Shown piece by piece: positions 7,600 to 14,153 of a stretch of DNA of 14,153 nt; within the stretch, counting starts at the first letter, position 1; every line of letters begins with the position of its first letter. Made by a program: the position numbers and the translations under genes. The DNA is from UBA7239 sp035456205 (lineage in GTDB: Bacteria > Pseudomonadota > Gammaproteobacteria > Pseudomonadales > UBA7239), in the NCBI GenBank assembly GCA_035456205.1, contig DATIDQ010000177.1:1-14153 (forward strand), given 5' to 3'. The notes beneath the pieces were generated by a model. It made no database searches and was not told where the DNA came from. It worked only from the letters and a program-made list of their open reading frames with translations.

Positions 7600-8118
7600 T
7601 TAATCATGTACGAGTTCATCAGCAAATATTTGTTGTTCTTGTGCAGCGCGATGACGCAGGCGCGCGGCGAAATATTGTGCGCTCAATGAAATCACCAGGC
7701 CAGACATGGTTGGCACCGTGGCGCGATACACGCCGCCAGCAATAGCCTGACTTTCACCACCTGCCAGCGTGATAATTTCAAACACACCAATCATGCCGGT
7801 TACGGTTCCCATCAAACCCAGCAGCGGACAGATGGCAATCAAAGTGCGAATGGTCGATAACCATGCATTCAATTGCAGCTGCATTTCACATACTGTTTGT
7901 TTGCGTATTGCTTTTGCGCGCCATGAATGACGATCCGGACGCGCCAGCCAATCCTGTAATAATTGTTGGCGCAACACGGGATAATTGAAATGCAGGAACC
8001 AGAAACGCTCGACCATCAGCAACCATAGCGCCAGACACACAAACAGCAGCGCCCACATCATCGGGCCACCCAGCGCGAAGATGCGTGCAATGCCTGATGT
8101 AATAGCGTACCAACTCAT
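7600..8118 (-). CDS. exbB: ExbB-type MotA/TolQ/ExbB proton channel subunit
   Basis: A 172-residue MotA/TolQ/ExbB-family protein, the short ExbB2 form found in TonB2 clusters. Three membrane segments are visible (about 18-42, 90-113, 133-153). The family signature is ICPLLGLMGTVTGMIGVFEI (97-116), followed by the segment GGVYRATVPTMSGLVISL, which lines the channel in homologues. It lies between ttpC (27 bp upstream) and exbD, as in Vibrio and Shewanella TonB2 operons. It should pair with ExbD and receive input from TtpC, a second member of the same family. Confidence 0.94.
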   Translation of the reverse strand: MSWYAITSGIARIFALGGPMMWALLFVCLALWLLMVERFWFLHFNYPVLRQQLLQDWLARPDRHSWRAKAIRKQTVCEMQLQLNAWLSTIRTLIAICPLLGLMGTVTGMIGVFEIITLAGGESQAIAGGVYRATVPTMSGLVISLSAQYFAARLRHRAAQEQQIFADELVHD

Positions 8119-8145
8119 ACGATGCCCGAAATCTTTAACTGATGA

Positions 8146-9513
8146 TCAGTGGCGCGCAAAACTGCTTTTTTCCATATTGCGCGCCAGAATACCGGCACTC
8201 TGTTCATCAAGGCGCTGGATCAATGACTTTGCCAATACCGTGACAATATTGTGGCCAAACAATAACGGCACGGCTACCAACAGACCCAGCACCGTACACA
8301 CTAATGCTTCGGAAATACCGGCAGCCATCAGTTTTGGATCACCGCCACCGAACAAGCTGATCGCTTCAAATGTTTTTATCATGCCCGTCACCGTACCGAG
8401 CAAACCCAACATCGGCGCAATGGCAGCAAACAATTTGATAATGTTGTGACCGAATTCCATTTGCGGAATTTCTTTCAGGATAGCTTCATCCAGTTTGTAC
8501 TGGATAGTTTCCTCGTCATCAGCTGCGACAGATTTCACGCTGAGCATAATACGGCCTAAGGGATTTTTTTCTGAAGGTGAATCACTATTGCTGATCTGGC
8601 GCAACACACTGCTACGCAACAACAACAGATACAGCACACGATACAGCGTGACCGCCAGACCCACGAGACCCACTGCAATGGTGAGATAGCCGACTACACC
8701 ACCTTGAATAACACGCTCACGGATATCCGGTGTGCGCGCCAACATACCTAGCAAATTACCTCGGGTAGGATCGACCGGCACGGCTGCAATTTCACCCTCA
8801 CTGGCAGAAAACTTTTGCACCATGCGCAGGAAGTTTTTACCGGGCTGTTTATCCGGTGCCACAAATTCACTGGTTTCCGGCACATAGCGCAGAAACTCGC
8901 CGTTACTGAACGCACTGAATGTGCCAATGCGCAGAATGTCCGCTTCGCGCCCTTCACCGCTGGCTGCAACCACTTTGCCATGATAAGAAGCTACTTTGCC
9001 GGATTCTGTCATTTCCTGTTGCACGAGATACCACAACCGTTCCATATCATCGATAGTGGGCAAGGCTTCTACTGTGTTGATTTTTTTCAGTTCCGCAGAT
9101 CGATCAGGAAATTGCGCACCGGTTTGTGATTCATCCAGTACCGTAGCAAAGTCAGTAGCAAACTGGCGATAGATACTGAACACATCGCCCATATCCGTTA
9201 CATTTTGTTGCAACTCCTTACGCAGTTTGGCAATTTCAGCATCGTTGGCTTCCACTTGCATTTTTGCAGGATTATTTTTTGCCTGTGCCAGATAATAGGC
9301 CGTGCGTGCTTTTTCCAGTAAAGCCTGTTGGTTATTACGCTCTTTGAGAAATTCCGCCTCGCGCTGACGATTCAGCTCGCGTTCTTTTTCATGTTCTGCA
9401 CGAACTTTCGCCAACAACTGATCAAGGTCGTTAATCGGCTGATTGGCTGATTGGGCAACCGCTGTGCTGATAAAAAGCAATGACAATAAAACACTGATAA
9501 AAATTTTCATCAT
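8146..9513 (-). CDS. ttpC: TtpC: large MotA/TolQ/ExbB-family component of the TonB2 system
   Basis: TtpC is the extra protein required by TonB2 systems (shown for Vibrio iron uptake); it joins the ExbB2-ExbD2-TonB2 complex. About 455 residues: signal peptide (1-21, cleavage near TAVA/Q), a periplasmic coiled-coil region (about 28-106, KVRAEHEKERELNRQREAEF), a globular periplasmic part (110-265), then three membrane helices (about 273-298, 360-381, 402-422). The MotA/TolQ/ExbB motif is APMLGLLGTVTGMIKTFEAI, followed by GGGDPKLMAAGISEALVCT. GAGGA (complement of 9518-9522) precedes two consecutive ATGs at 9513 and 9510; 9510 has the better 7-base spacing, and a TTG at 9516 is unlikely. The DUF3450 gene ends 7 bp upstream. 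Confidence 0.93.
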   Translation of the reverse strand: MMKIFISVLLSLLFISTAVAQSANQPINDLDQLLAKVRAEHEKERELNRQREAEFLKERNNQQALLEKARTAYYLAQAKNNPAKMQVEANDAEIAKLRKELQQNVTDMGDVFSIYRQFATDFATVLDESQTGAQFPDRSAELKKINTVEALPTIDDMERLWYLVQQEMTESGKVASYHGKVVAASGEGREADILRIGTFSAFSNGEFLRYVPETSEFVAPDKQPGKNFLRMVQKFSASEGEIAAVPVDPTRGNLLGMLARTPDIRERVIQGGVVGYLTIAVGLVGLAVTLYRVLYLLLLRSSVLRQISNSDSPSEKNPLGRIMLSVKSVAADDEETIQYKLDEAILKEIPQMEFGHNIIKLFAAIAPMLGLLGTVTGMIKTFEAISLFGGGDPKLMAAGISEALVCTVLGLLVAVPLLFGHNIVTVLAKSLIQRLDEQSAGILARNMEKSSFARH

Positions 9514-9520
9514 CAATTCC

Positions 9521-10282
9521 TCAGCGTTTCATCGGCAGCGCAAGCAACTGCGGCGCTTGCTGGTTACGCGCAATGCGCAAGCCGTGTTTGATATCTTCGC
9601 CATACTCCCGCGGCACTTCTACCCATTGTTTGTAGGCGCGATCCCAATAGCCACTGCGTTCGCCGTCCATGGATTGGAAATAAAACGCTGTGCGGCCGAG
9701 ACGTAAATATTCCACTGTAAGATTTTCTTCGCCCAGTTTTAATTCACCGCGCCAGGCTTCAATGCCACGCCCGAATTCCAGCTCCTGTTGAAACGCTTCC
9801 AGCAGTGCGCGGTATTGATCCTGTAAAGGCACCGACGTACTGGATAACTGCTGTTTGACTTTAAGGACGCGCGCCAGACGCTCTTCCTGATGGAACGGCA
9901 AATCCAGTGCGACAAACTGTTCCAGTGCATCACCCATGCTGCGCATCAGCGGCATAATGCGCTGCTGCACAACCTGGCGACTGGCTAATTGCTGCCGCAG
10001 ACTGGCCAGCTCCTTGTTCTGCACCGCCAGTCGATCCGTGATCTCTTGCGTGTATTGATCCTGATAGTCCACCGTCTGCGTGAGGCGCTTGTATTCCTCC
10101 ACCATCGATTGCGTTTCGTTCTGCAGGTTGATGATATTTTTTTGCGCGGCACCCGCCTCGGCATTGGTGTCCTGCATGGCTTTAACATTGTCTTCGAGCG
10201 TTGCAGCACCAGCCGCCAGCGACACAATGAGTACAGCGGAAACGGCAAGCCGGCCGACCGTCCCAGTCAGTAAATGGTTCAT
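9521..10282 (-). CDS. DUF3450 periplasmic coiled-coil protein, first gene of the TonB2 operon
   Basis: DUF3450 proteins are regularly encoded directly before ttpC in TonB2 clusters; their precise role is unknown. The 253-residue product has a signal peptide (1-27, cleavage near GAA/T), a long coiled coil (about 30-110, rich in Gln, Glu, Leu), then ALEQFVALDLPFHQEER (119-135), the family hallmark, and a C-terminal part with EYLRLGRTAFYFQSMDG and the YKQW segment. The ATG at 10282 has AGGG about 8 bases upstream. Because no gene lies closer than parC, 161 bp upstream, the operon promoter should lie in the 10283-10443 gap. Confidence 0.92.
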   Translation of the reverse strand: MNHLLTGTVGRLAVSAVLIVSLAAGAATLEDNVKAMQDTNAEAGAAQKNIINLQNETQSMVEEYKRLTQTVDYQDQYTQEITDRLAVQNKELASLRQQLASRQVVQQRIMPLMRSMGDALEQFVALDLPFHQEERLARVLKVKQQLSSTSVPLQDQYRALLEAFQQELEFGRGIEAWRGELKLGEENLTVEYLRLGRTAFYFQSMDGERSGYWDRAYKQWVEVPREYGEDIKHGLRIARNQQAPQLLALPMKR

Positions 10283-10362
10283 GGTATTAGCCCTGATGTG
10301 GTTCTTGAGTTGGTATTACGTGGTGCTTGAATCATATTTCTTATGACGCGACTCTACCGCAA

Positions 10363-10375
10363 GGCTGCGGCAGCC
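10363..10375. repeat. Short inverted repeat GGCTG-CGG-CAGCC in the TonB2 operon leader
   Basis: A 5-bp GC-rich stem with a 3-base loop lies between parC and the DUF3450 gene. On neither strand is it followed by a T run, so it does not look like an intrinsic terminator for parC. It lies next to the weak promoter-like pair TTGTTG (complement of 10375-10380) and TAGAGT (complement of 10351-10356), spaced 18 bp. Its role is unknown. Confidence 0.35.
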
Positions 10376-10393
10376 AACAACTAGCGGGTTACC

Positions 10394-10407
10394 TGTAAGC
10401 GTTTACG
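10394..10407. promoter_or_regulatory. Putative LacI-family operator upstream of the TonB2 operon
   Basis: The sequence TGTAAGCGTTTACG agrees at 12 of 14 positions with the TGTAAACGTTTACA-type palindrome around a central CG that many LacI/GalR-family regulators bind. It lies about 112 bp before the start codon of the DUF3450 gene, in a 161-bp gap where the operon promoter must be. Regulation of this TonB2 cluster by a carbohydrate-responsive LacI-family protein is an inference; no such regulator is encoded in the window. Confidence 0.4.
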
Positions 10408-10443
10408 CTGAGACAAGCCACCCTGCTTTATTTGTCTGTCACT

Positions 10444-12696
10444 TCACTTATCCAAGACTTCAATGCGATCCACATTCTGGAAGCCGCGCGGCAACTTGTT
10501 GCCCCGGCGCCCGCGCTCACCGCGATACTCATCAAAGTCACTGCCTTTCAGCACGGTGTGGCGCTTGCCGGAATATACCAACAACTGTTGGCCTTTGGAC
10601 ACTACGGCCACGCTCGCCAGATACTCTTCCCGCGCCTGCAAACGTGCAGAAGGGATATTCATGATCTTGTTGCCCTTGCCTTTCGCCAATTCCGGCAATT
10701 CCGACAATGGGAACACCAGCAAGCGTCCTTCATTACTGATGGCAATCAGCAGATCCGTACTGATATCGCGCACCAGACAAGGCGGCAACACGTTGGCTTT
10801 TTCCGGTACGGATAGCAGAGTTTTTCCGCTGCGGTTCTTGCTCTGCAGATCAGACAGTTTTGCAACAAAACCGTAACCGGCATCGGTTGCCAGCAACACG
10901 CGCTCGTCATCATTGCCCATCAACATCGAGACAAATGTCGCCGTTGGGGGCGGGCTTAGCTTGCCGGTCAAAGGCTCGCCCTGTCCGCGCGCAGACGGCA
11001 AGGCGTGCACGGCCAGCGAGTAACTGCGGCCGGTGGAATCCAGCAATAACACCGACTGGTTACTGCGGCCACGCACGGCCTGCATAAACCCGTCACCGGA
11101 TTTATAACTCAGCGATGCCGGATCAATCTCGTGACCTTTTGCAGAACGTATCCAGCCTTTTTCTGACAGCACAACCGTGACCGGATCAACACTCAACAAT
11201 TCTGATTCAGAAAACGCTTGCGCTTCTGCGCGCTGCACCAGAGGCGAGCGGCGCGCATCACCGTGTTTCAACGCTACTTCCTGCAGTTCTTTGCGCAATA
11301 AGTTTTTCAGTTTGCGTGGCGATTCAAGAATAGCTTGCAGCTCTGCCCGCTCTTTTGCCAGATCATCCTGTTCACCACGGATTTTCATTTCTTCCAGTCG
11401 CGCTAACTGGCGCAAGCGGGTATCCAGAATGTAATCGGTCTGGTCTTCACTCAAACCGAAGCGCGCCATCAATACCGCTTTCGGCTCTTCTTCCGTGCGA
11501 ATAATCTGGATAACTTCATCCAGATTCAGGAAAGCAATCAGCAAACCTTCCAATAAATGTAAACGCTGCTCGACTTTATCCAGACGGTATTGCAGGCGAC
11601 GACGCACAGTTTCCTGCCGGAACACCAGCCACTCGCTCAACATCTGCTGCAGGTTTTTTACCGCAGGCCGGCCATCCAGACCGATCATATTCATATTGAC
11701 GCGATAATTTCTTTCCAGATCGGTCGTCGCAAACAGATGGTTCATCAAGGCATCAGTATCGATGCGATTGGAACGCGGAATAATCACCAGCCGCGTAGGA
11801 TTCTCGTGATCCGATTCATCGCGCAAATCTTCCACCATCGGCAGCTTCTTCGCCTGCATCTGCTGCGCAATCTGTTCCATGATCTTGTTGCCAGACACCT
11901 GATGCGGCAGAGCCGTAATCACAATATCGCCGTCTTCTTTTTTCCATAGCGCGCGCATTTTCAGTGTGCCACGACCTGTGGCATACATGGATATCAGCTC
12001 GGAACGCGGTGTAATAATTTCTGCTTCCGTCGGGTAGTCCGGCCCGAGAACATGTTCACATAATTCAGCAATACTGGCGCCCGGGTTATCCAGCAAATGT
12101 ACGCAGGCATTCACCACTTCACGCAAATTGTGCGGCGGAATATCGGTAGCCATACCCACAGCAATACCGGTAGTACCGTTCAACAACAGCGCTGGCACTC
12201 GCGCTGGCAATACCGCAGGCTCATCTAAAGTGCCATCAAAATTCGGCACCCAATCCACTGTGCCCTGCTCCAGCTCAGACAGCAGCAAATCAGAAAATGC
12301 AGTGAGTTTGGATTCGGTGTAACGCATTGCAGCAAAGGATTTCGGATCATCCGGCGAACCCCAGTTGCCCTGGCCATCCACCAGCGTGTAGCGAAATGAA
12401 AACGGTTGCGCCATCAACACCATGGCTTCATACGCGGCGCTGTCACCGTGCGGATGAAATTTACCCAACACATCACCGATAGTGCGCGCCGATTTTTTAT
12501 ATTTCGCGCCGGACTTCAAACCCAATTCGCTCATTGCATAAATAATTCGGCGCTGCACCGGCTTCAAACCGTCACCGATATGCGGTAGGGCACGATCGAG
12601 GATCACGTACATGGAATAATTCAGATACGCCTGCTCGGTAAAATCCGCCAGCGCACGTTGCTCAATATCACCAAACATATTTTGCTGTGTTGTCAT
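10444..12696 (-). CDS. parC: DNA topoisomerase IV subunit A (ParC)
   Basis: ParC with ParE decatenates daughter chromosomes. From the ATG at 12696 the product has 750 residues, close to E. coli ParC (752), and is alignable throughout. The breakage-reunion domain starts DIEQRALADFTEQAYLNYSM. The catalytic Tyr is in AAMRYTESKL (about Y126). The quinolone-resistance region HPHGDSAAYEAM keeps Ser and Glu (about S86, E90), so no classic resistance change is present. The coiled-coil gate (RRRLQYRLDKVEQRL) and the C-terminal beta-pinwheel (SAKGHEIDP, LPSARGQGEPLTGKL, KGKGNKIMNIPSA, GERGRRGNKLPRGF) follow. An in-frame ATG at 12708 and a GTG at 12744 also exist; none has a Shine-Dalgarno site. The 12696 start gives the length nearest the family. 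parE is not adjacent in this window. Confidence 0.97.
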   Translation of the reverse strand: MTTQQNMFGDIEQRALADFTEQAYLNYSMYVILDRALPHIGDGLKPVQRRIIYAMSELGLKSGAKYKKSARTIGDVLGKFHPHGDSAAYEAMVLMAQPFSFRYTLVDGQGNWGSPDDPKSFAAMRYTESKLTAFSDLLLSELEQGTVDWVPNFDGTLDEPAVLPARVPALLLNGTTGIAVGMATDIPPHNLREVVNACVHLLDNPGASIAELCEHVLGPDYPTEAEIITPRSELISMYATGRGTLKMRALWKKEDGDIVITALPHQVSGNKIMEQIAQQMQAKKLPMVEDLRDESDHENPTRLVIIPRSNRIDTDALMNHLFATTDLERNYRVNMNMIGLDGRPAVKNLQQMLSEWLVFRQETVRRRLQYRLDKVEQRLHLLEGLLIAFLNLDEVIQIIRTEEEPKAVLMARFGLSEDQTDYILDTRLRQLARLEEMKIRGEQDDLAKERAELQAILESPRKLKNLLRKELQEVALKHGDARRSPLVQRAEAQAFSESELLSVDPVTVVLSEKGWIRSAKGHEIDPASLSYKSGDGFMQAVRGRSNQSVLLLDSTGRSYSLAVHALPSARGQGEPLTGKLSPPPTATFVSMLMGNDDERVLLATDAGYGFVAKLSDLQSKNRSGKTLLSVPEKANVLPPCLVRDISTDLLIAISNEGRLLVFPLSELPELAKGKGNKIMNIPSARLQAREEYLASVAVVSKGQQLLVYSGKRHTVLKGSDFDEYRGERGRRGNKLPRGFQNVDRIEVLDK

Positions 12697-12708
12697 AATC
12701 AATGTCAT

Positions 12709-12728
12709 TTTTACCAAAAGTTTATAAA
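12709..12728. repeat. parC upstream repeat, copy 1 (nearest the gene)
   Basis: TTTTACCAAAAGTTTATAAA on the plus strand. It is the first of three near-identical 20-bp direct repeats (one or two mismatches between copies). Read on the parC strand it abuts the alternative parC start at 12708, occupying the place where a ribosome site would be, and contains no Shine-Dalgarno sequence. Confidence 0.85.
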
Positions 12729-12760
12729 AAATCTGCCTTAACACGGGCTTTATCGCTGTA

Positions 12761-12780
12761 TTTTACCAAAAGTCTATAAA
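12761..12780. repeat. parC upstream repeat, copy 2
   Basis: TTTTACCAAAAGTCTATAAA, differing from copy 1 at one position. It starts 52 bp from copy 1, about five helical turns, so the two copies face the same side of the helix. Copies 2 and 3 also share GTA just before the repeat. Confidence 0.85.
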
Positions 12781-12785
12781 CGGTA

Positions 12786-12805
12786 TTTTGCCAAAAGTTT
12801 ATAAA
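12786..12805. repeat. parC upstream repeat, copy 3
   Basis: TTTTGCCAAAAGTTTATAAA, differing from copy 1 at one position. It starts 25 bp from copy 2. On the parC strand its TATAAA is the best -10 element of the region, so a protein bound here would cover the promoter. Confidence 0.85.
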
Positions 12806-12827
12806 ATTTCACCTCGGGAACACTCAA
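12798..12827 (-). promoter_or_regulatory. Putative sigma70 promoter of parC
   Basis: On the minus strand TTGAGT (12827-12822, 4 of 6 to the -35 consensus) and TATAAA (12803-12798, 5 of 6 to the -10) are separated by 18 bp. Transcription would begin near 12791, leaving an untranslated leader of roughly 85-95 bases that contains repeat copies 1 and 2. The -10 lies inside repeat copy 3. Confidence 0.5.
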
Positions 12828-12859
12828 TTTTAGCTTTTGAGGCTCTCGATCATGTTTAT

Positions 12860-12890
12860 AGGAGGTACCGCATATTCAAAACTGCCTCCT
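12860..12890. repeat. Inverted repeat AGGAGGT...GCCTCCT between broken eamA and parC
   Basis: AGGAGGT (12860-12866) and GCCTCCT (12884-12890) can form a stem of six Watson-Crick pairs plus one G-U pair around a 17-base loop. On the minus strand the CCTCCT arm reads AGGAGG, a strong ribosome site, followed 5 bases later by TTG and 11 bases later by ATG, opening a frame of only 5-7 codons that ends at 12856. It could be a leader, the leftover start of a lost gene, or chance. No longer reading frame was found in 12697-12946. Confidence 0.4.
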
Positions 12891-12946
12891 TTCCGGCCGC
12901 CCAGTATAGCTAGTTGTCTGTGGATGAGCCTGCTTGTTTGCTAGAG

Positions 12947-13312
12947 TTATGCCGTAAGGGCGGGAAACCATGCGAGCAATGCAGTAAAAACACTTTCAGC
13001 ATTCAACAATAGCGATGCGCCGGATGCTGGCATCGCCGTCAGTCCTATCATCAATAGTACAGGGCCGATCATGCCTCCCGACACAATTGCTCCAGCCAGC
13101 CAACGCCAATCACCGCGCTCAAGATGTACGGTTGACTCATGCGAGAAAAAACGCACTATCCACAAACCGATACCTGAACCGAGATAAAGCAATGCAGCCA
13201 ATAACCATGGGCTGACTTGTGCCAGCAACAATTTTGCCAATGGTGTGCTTGCACCAAATAGTGCGGCAGCAGCCAATGCTGCGAATACACCGTTCTGCAA
13301 TTTGTTATTCAT
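12947..13312 (-). pseudogene. EamA/DMT-family transporter, truncated after the first half
   Basis: The frame from ATG 13312 gives 121 residues, against about 290 for usual EamA transporters with two five-helix repeats. The start is supported by AAGGTGG just upstream and by an 8-base overlap with the merR gene. Recognisable parts: FAALAAAALFGASTPLAKLLL (helix 1), SPWLLAALLYLGSGIGLW (helix 2), RWLAGAIVSGGMIGPVLLMI (helix 3), and ASLLLNAESVFTALLAWF, the end of helix 4, where family members continue into a charged loop and helix 5. Here the sequence ends PALTA and stop. None of the three minus-strand frames downstream resumes the family, so this is a break or deletion near 12965, not a simple frameshift. 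A functional half-size transporter is unlikely because helix 5 is missing. Confidence 0.8.
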
Positions 13313-13769
13313 GCAATCCACCTTCATGACACGCACACGCTTCACCGTGCGCGGCTGCCACCAATTCATGCAAGATGCCACATTCGTTTGCAGAGTGATT
13401 TTCATCGCATCGGCTACTCAGCACAGTGAGTTGTTGCTCCAGTGCTTGCATGCTTTTCAATCGTGCACGCACACGGCTCAGTTGCGCGTCAATCAGTCGA
13501 TTAATATCACCGCAATCAGCAGAAGGCTGATCGATAAATTTCAGCAAGCGTTTTATATCGGCGAGGGAAATATCCAGCGCACGGCAATGCCGGATAAAAG
13601 CTAGCCGCTCAAGGTGTGATGCCCCGTAAGTTCGGTAGCCGTTACCACGTCTGGTGGGCGCGGGCAGCAATCCGGTTTTTTCGTAGTAGCGGATAGTTTC
13701 ATGGCCAATGCCGGTAGCTTGGGACAGTTCGCCAATGCGCAGCGATGCAGTTTCTATAGTATTTTTCAT
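13305..13769 (-). CDS. cadR: MerR-family metal-responsive regulator, CadR/PbrR type
   Basis: A 154-residue MerR-family activator. The winged helix-turn-helix is LRIGELSQATGIGHETIRYY (10-29), then GNGYRTYGASHLERLAFIRHC; a dimerization helix follows (about 88-120). The metal-site cysteines of the Cd(II)/Pb(II) branch are present: C86 in SADCGDINRLID, C121 and C130 in the SRCDENHSANECGILHEL segment. The spacings of 35 and 9 residues match what I recall for PbrR better than CadR (35 and 7). The tail adds ACACHEGGLHE, with two more Cys and several His. The start overlaps the methyltransferase stop as ATGA, and the stop overlaps the eamA start, so it is the middle gene of a coupled cassette instead of the usual divergent arrangement. 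Its operator is probably outside the window. Confidence 0.88.
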   Translation of the reverse strand: MKNTIETASLRIGELSQATGIGHETIRYYEKTGLLPAPTRRGNGYRTYGASHLERLAFIRHCRALDISLADIKRLLKFIDQPSADCGDINRLIDAQLSRVRARLKSMQALEQQLTVLSSRCDENHSANECGILHELVAAAHGEACACHEGGLHE

Positions 13770-14153
13770 GCTGATTTTTCGTAAATAAAATGACAGTAGT
13801 TGAAATACTGCATGCGTCCTGTTGGTGTGATGTGGTTTTCTTCAATGCATTCGATCAACGAAAACTCCACGCCCAATTCGTTCTTGAGGGTGTCTGGCGC
13901 ATAACGCACAACAGGCAGGCCGCTGCACTCGGTGGGGCCGTCTGGTGCAAAGGCGGCAATAATTACATGCCCGCCTGGTTTTATTGCGCGCTTCATCTGT
14001 TCAACATAAGCGTGGCGGTCTACCGGATGGATCAGGAAATGGAACACAGCACGGTCATGCCAGATGTCATAGATTTGTTCAGGTAGCGTTAGTGCTGTGA
14101 TGTCACCTTCGAGCCAGTACACAGCATCACCCATTTGTCCCAGACGTTGCCTG
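13766..14153 (-). CDS. Class I SAM-dependent methyltransferase, C-terminal part (cut by right edge)
   Basis: About 128 C-terminal residues are visible; the frame stays open to the window edge (RQRLGQMGDAVYWLEGD), so an ATG at 14134 is internal, and the SAM-binding glycine motif lies outside. The remaining Rossmann-fold elements are VYWLEGDITALTLP (acidic end of strand 3), YDIWHDRAVFHFL (motif post-strand 4), IKPGGHVIIAAF (strand 5 signature), SGLPVVRYAPDTLKNELG, and a C-terminal QYFNYCHF segment. This pattern is common in small orphan methyltransferases; the substrate is unknown. Its stop overlaps the merR start by 4 bases, so the two are co-translated; a role in metal or metalloid modification is conceivable from context only. 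Confidence 0.88.
   Translation of the reverse strand, partial: RQRLGQMGDAVYWLEGDITALTLPEQIYDIWHDRAVFHFLIHPVDRHAYVEQMKRAIKPGGHVIIAAFAPDGPTECSGLPVVRYAPDTLKNELGVEFSLIECIEENHITPTGRMQYFNYCHFIYEKSA

Noticed and set aside
10363..10375. Intrinsic terminator for parC
   Set aside because: The stem is only 5 bp and no T run follows on the parC strand.
12697..12744. Longer ParC starting at GTG 12744
   Set aside because: It adds 16 residues not found in the family and runs across repeat copy 1; the ATG at 12696 gives the family length.
12709..12927. Iteron-type replication origin: three 20-bp repeats plus a near-DnaA box (TCATCCACA, complement of 12919-12927)
   Set aside because: No rep gene is present, only three repeats exist, and an 8-of-9 DnaA box is expected by chance several times in 14 kb. 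Position before parC favours a regulatory reading.
12907..12947. Integron attC site at the eamA breakpoint
   Set aside because: GTTGTCT and GTTATGC do not fit the GTTRRRY core and no paired R/L boxes were found.
13754..13759. CTATAG as a MerR-family operator core
   Set aside because: It lies inside the coding start of merR, has no matching second arm or flanking promoter with a 19-bp spacer.

Overview
The window looks like chromosomal DNA of a free-living gammaproteobacterium, plausibly of the Cellvibrio or another marine/soil polysaccharide-degrader group. The reasons are a ParC very close to the enterobacterial/pseudomonad type, a complete TtpC-type TonB2 cluster, a LapD-like c-di-GMP receptor, YajG, and moderate GC. 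The genus is inference. No rRNA, tRNA, CRISPR array, phage gene or transposase was seen.

Left block (1-4450). The start of dsbD runs leftward off the edge. Divergent from it is a tight four-gene plus-strand set (gaps 30, 13 and 4 bp): a TPR-like lipoprotein, a LapD-type receptor with degenerate GGDEF/EAL domains, a PCuAC periplasmic copper chaperone, and a YajG lipoprotein. All act in or at the cell envelope.

Central block (4459-10282, minus strand). A complete six-gene operon, DUF3450 - ttpC - exbB - exbD - tonB - TPR protein, encodes a TonB2-type energy-transduction machine for outer-membrane transporters. The last gene is unusual: a secreted TPR protein whose C-terminus looks like a GyrI-like ligand-binding domain. 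A LacI-family-type operator (10394-10407) lies in the leader of the operon.

Right block (10444-14153, minus strand). parC (topoisomerase IV subunit A) has an upstream region with three copies of a 20-bp repeat. The copy farthest from the gene contains the best -10 element, and the nearest copy abuts the start-codon region. Beyond it is a translationally overlapping cassette: a SAM-dependent methyltransferase (cut by the right edge), a MerR regulator of the CadR/PbrR type, and an EamA-family transporter that breaks off halfway (a pseudogene). The DNA between the broken eamA and parC (12697-12946) holds the repeats, an inverted repeat and the putative parC promoter, but no convincing gene.

The main candidates for something new are the TPR/GyrI-like fusion inside the TonB2 operon and the triple-repeat control region of parC.
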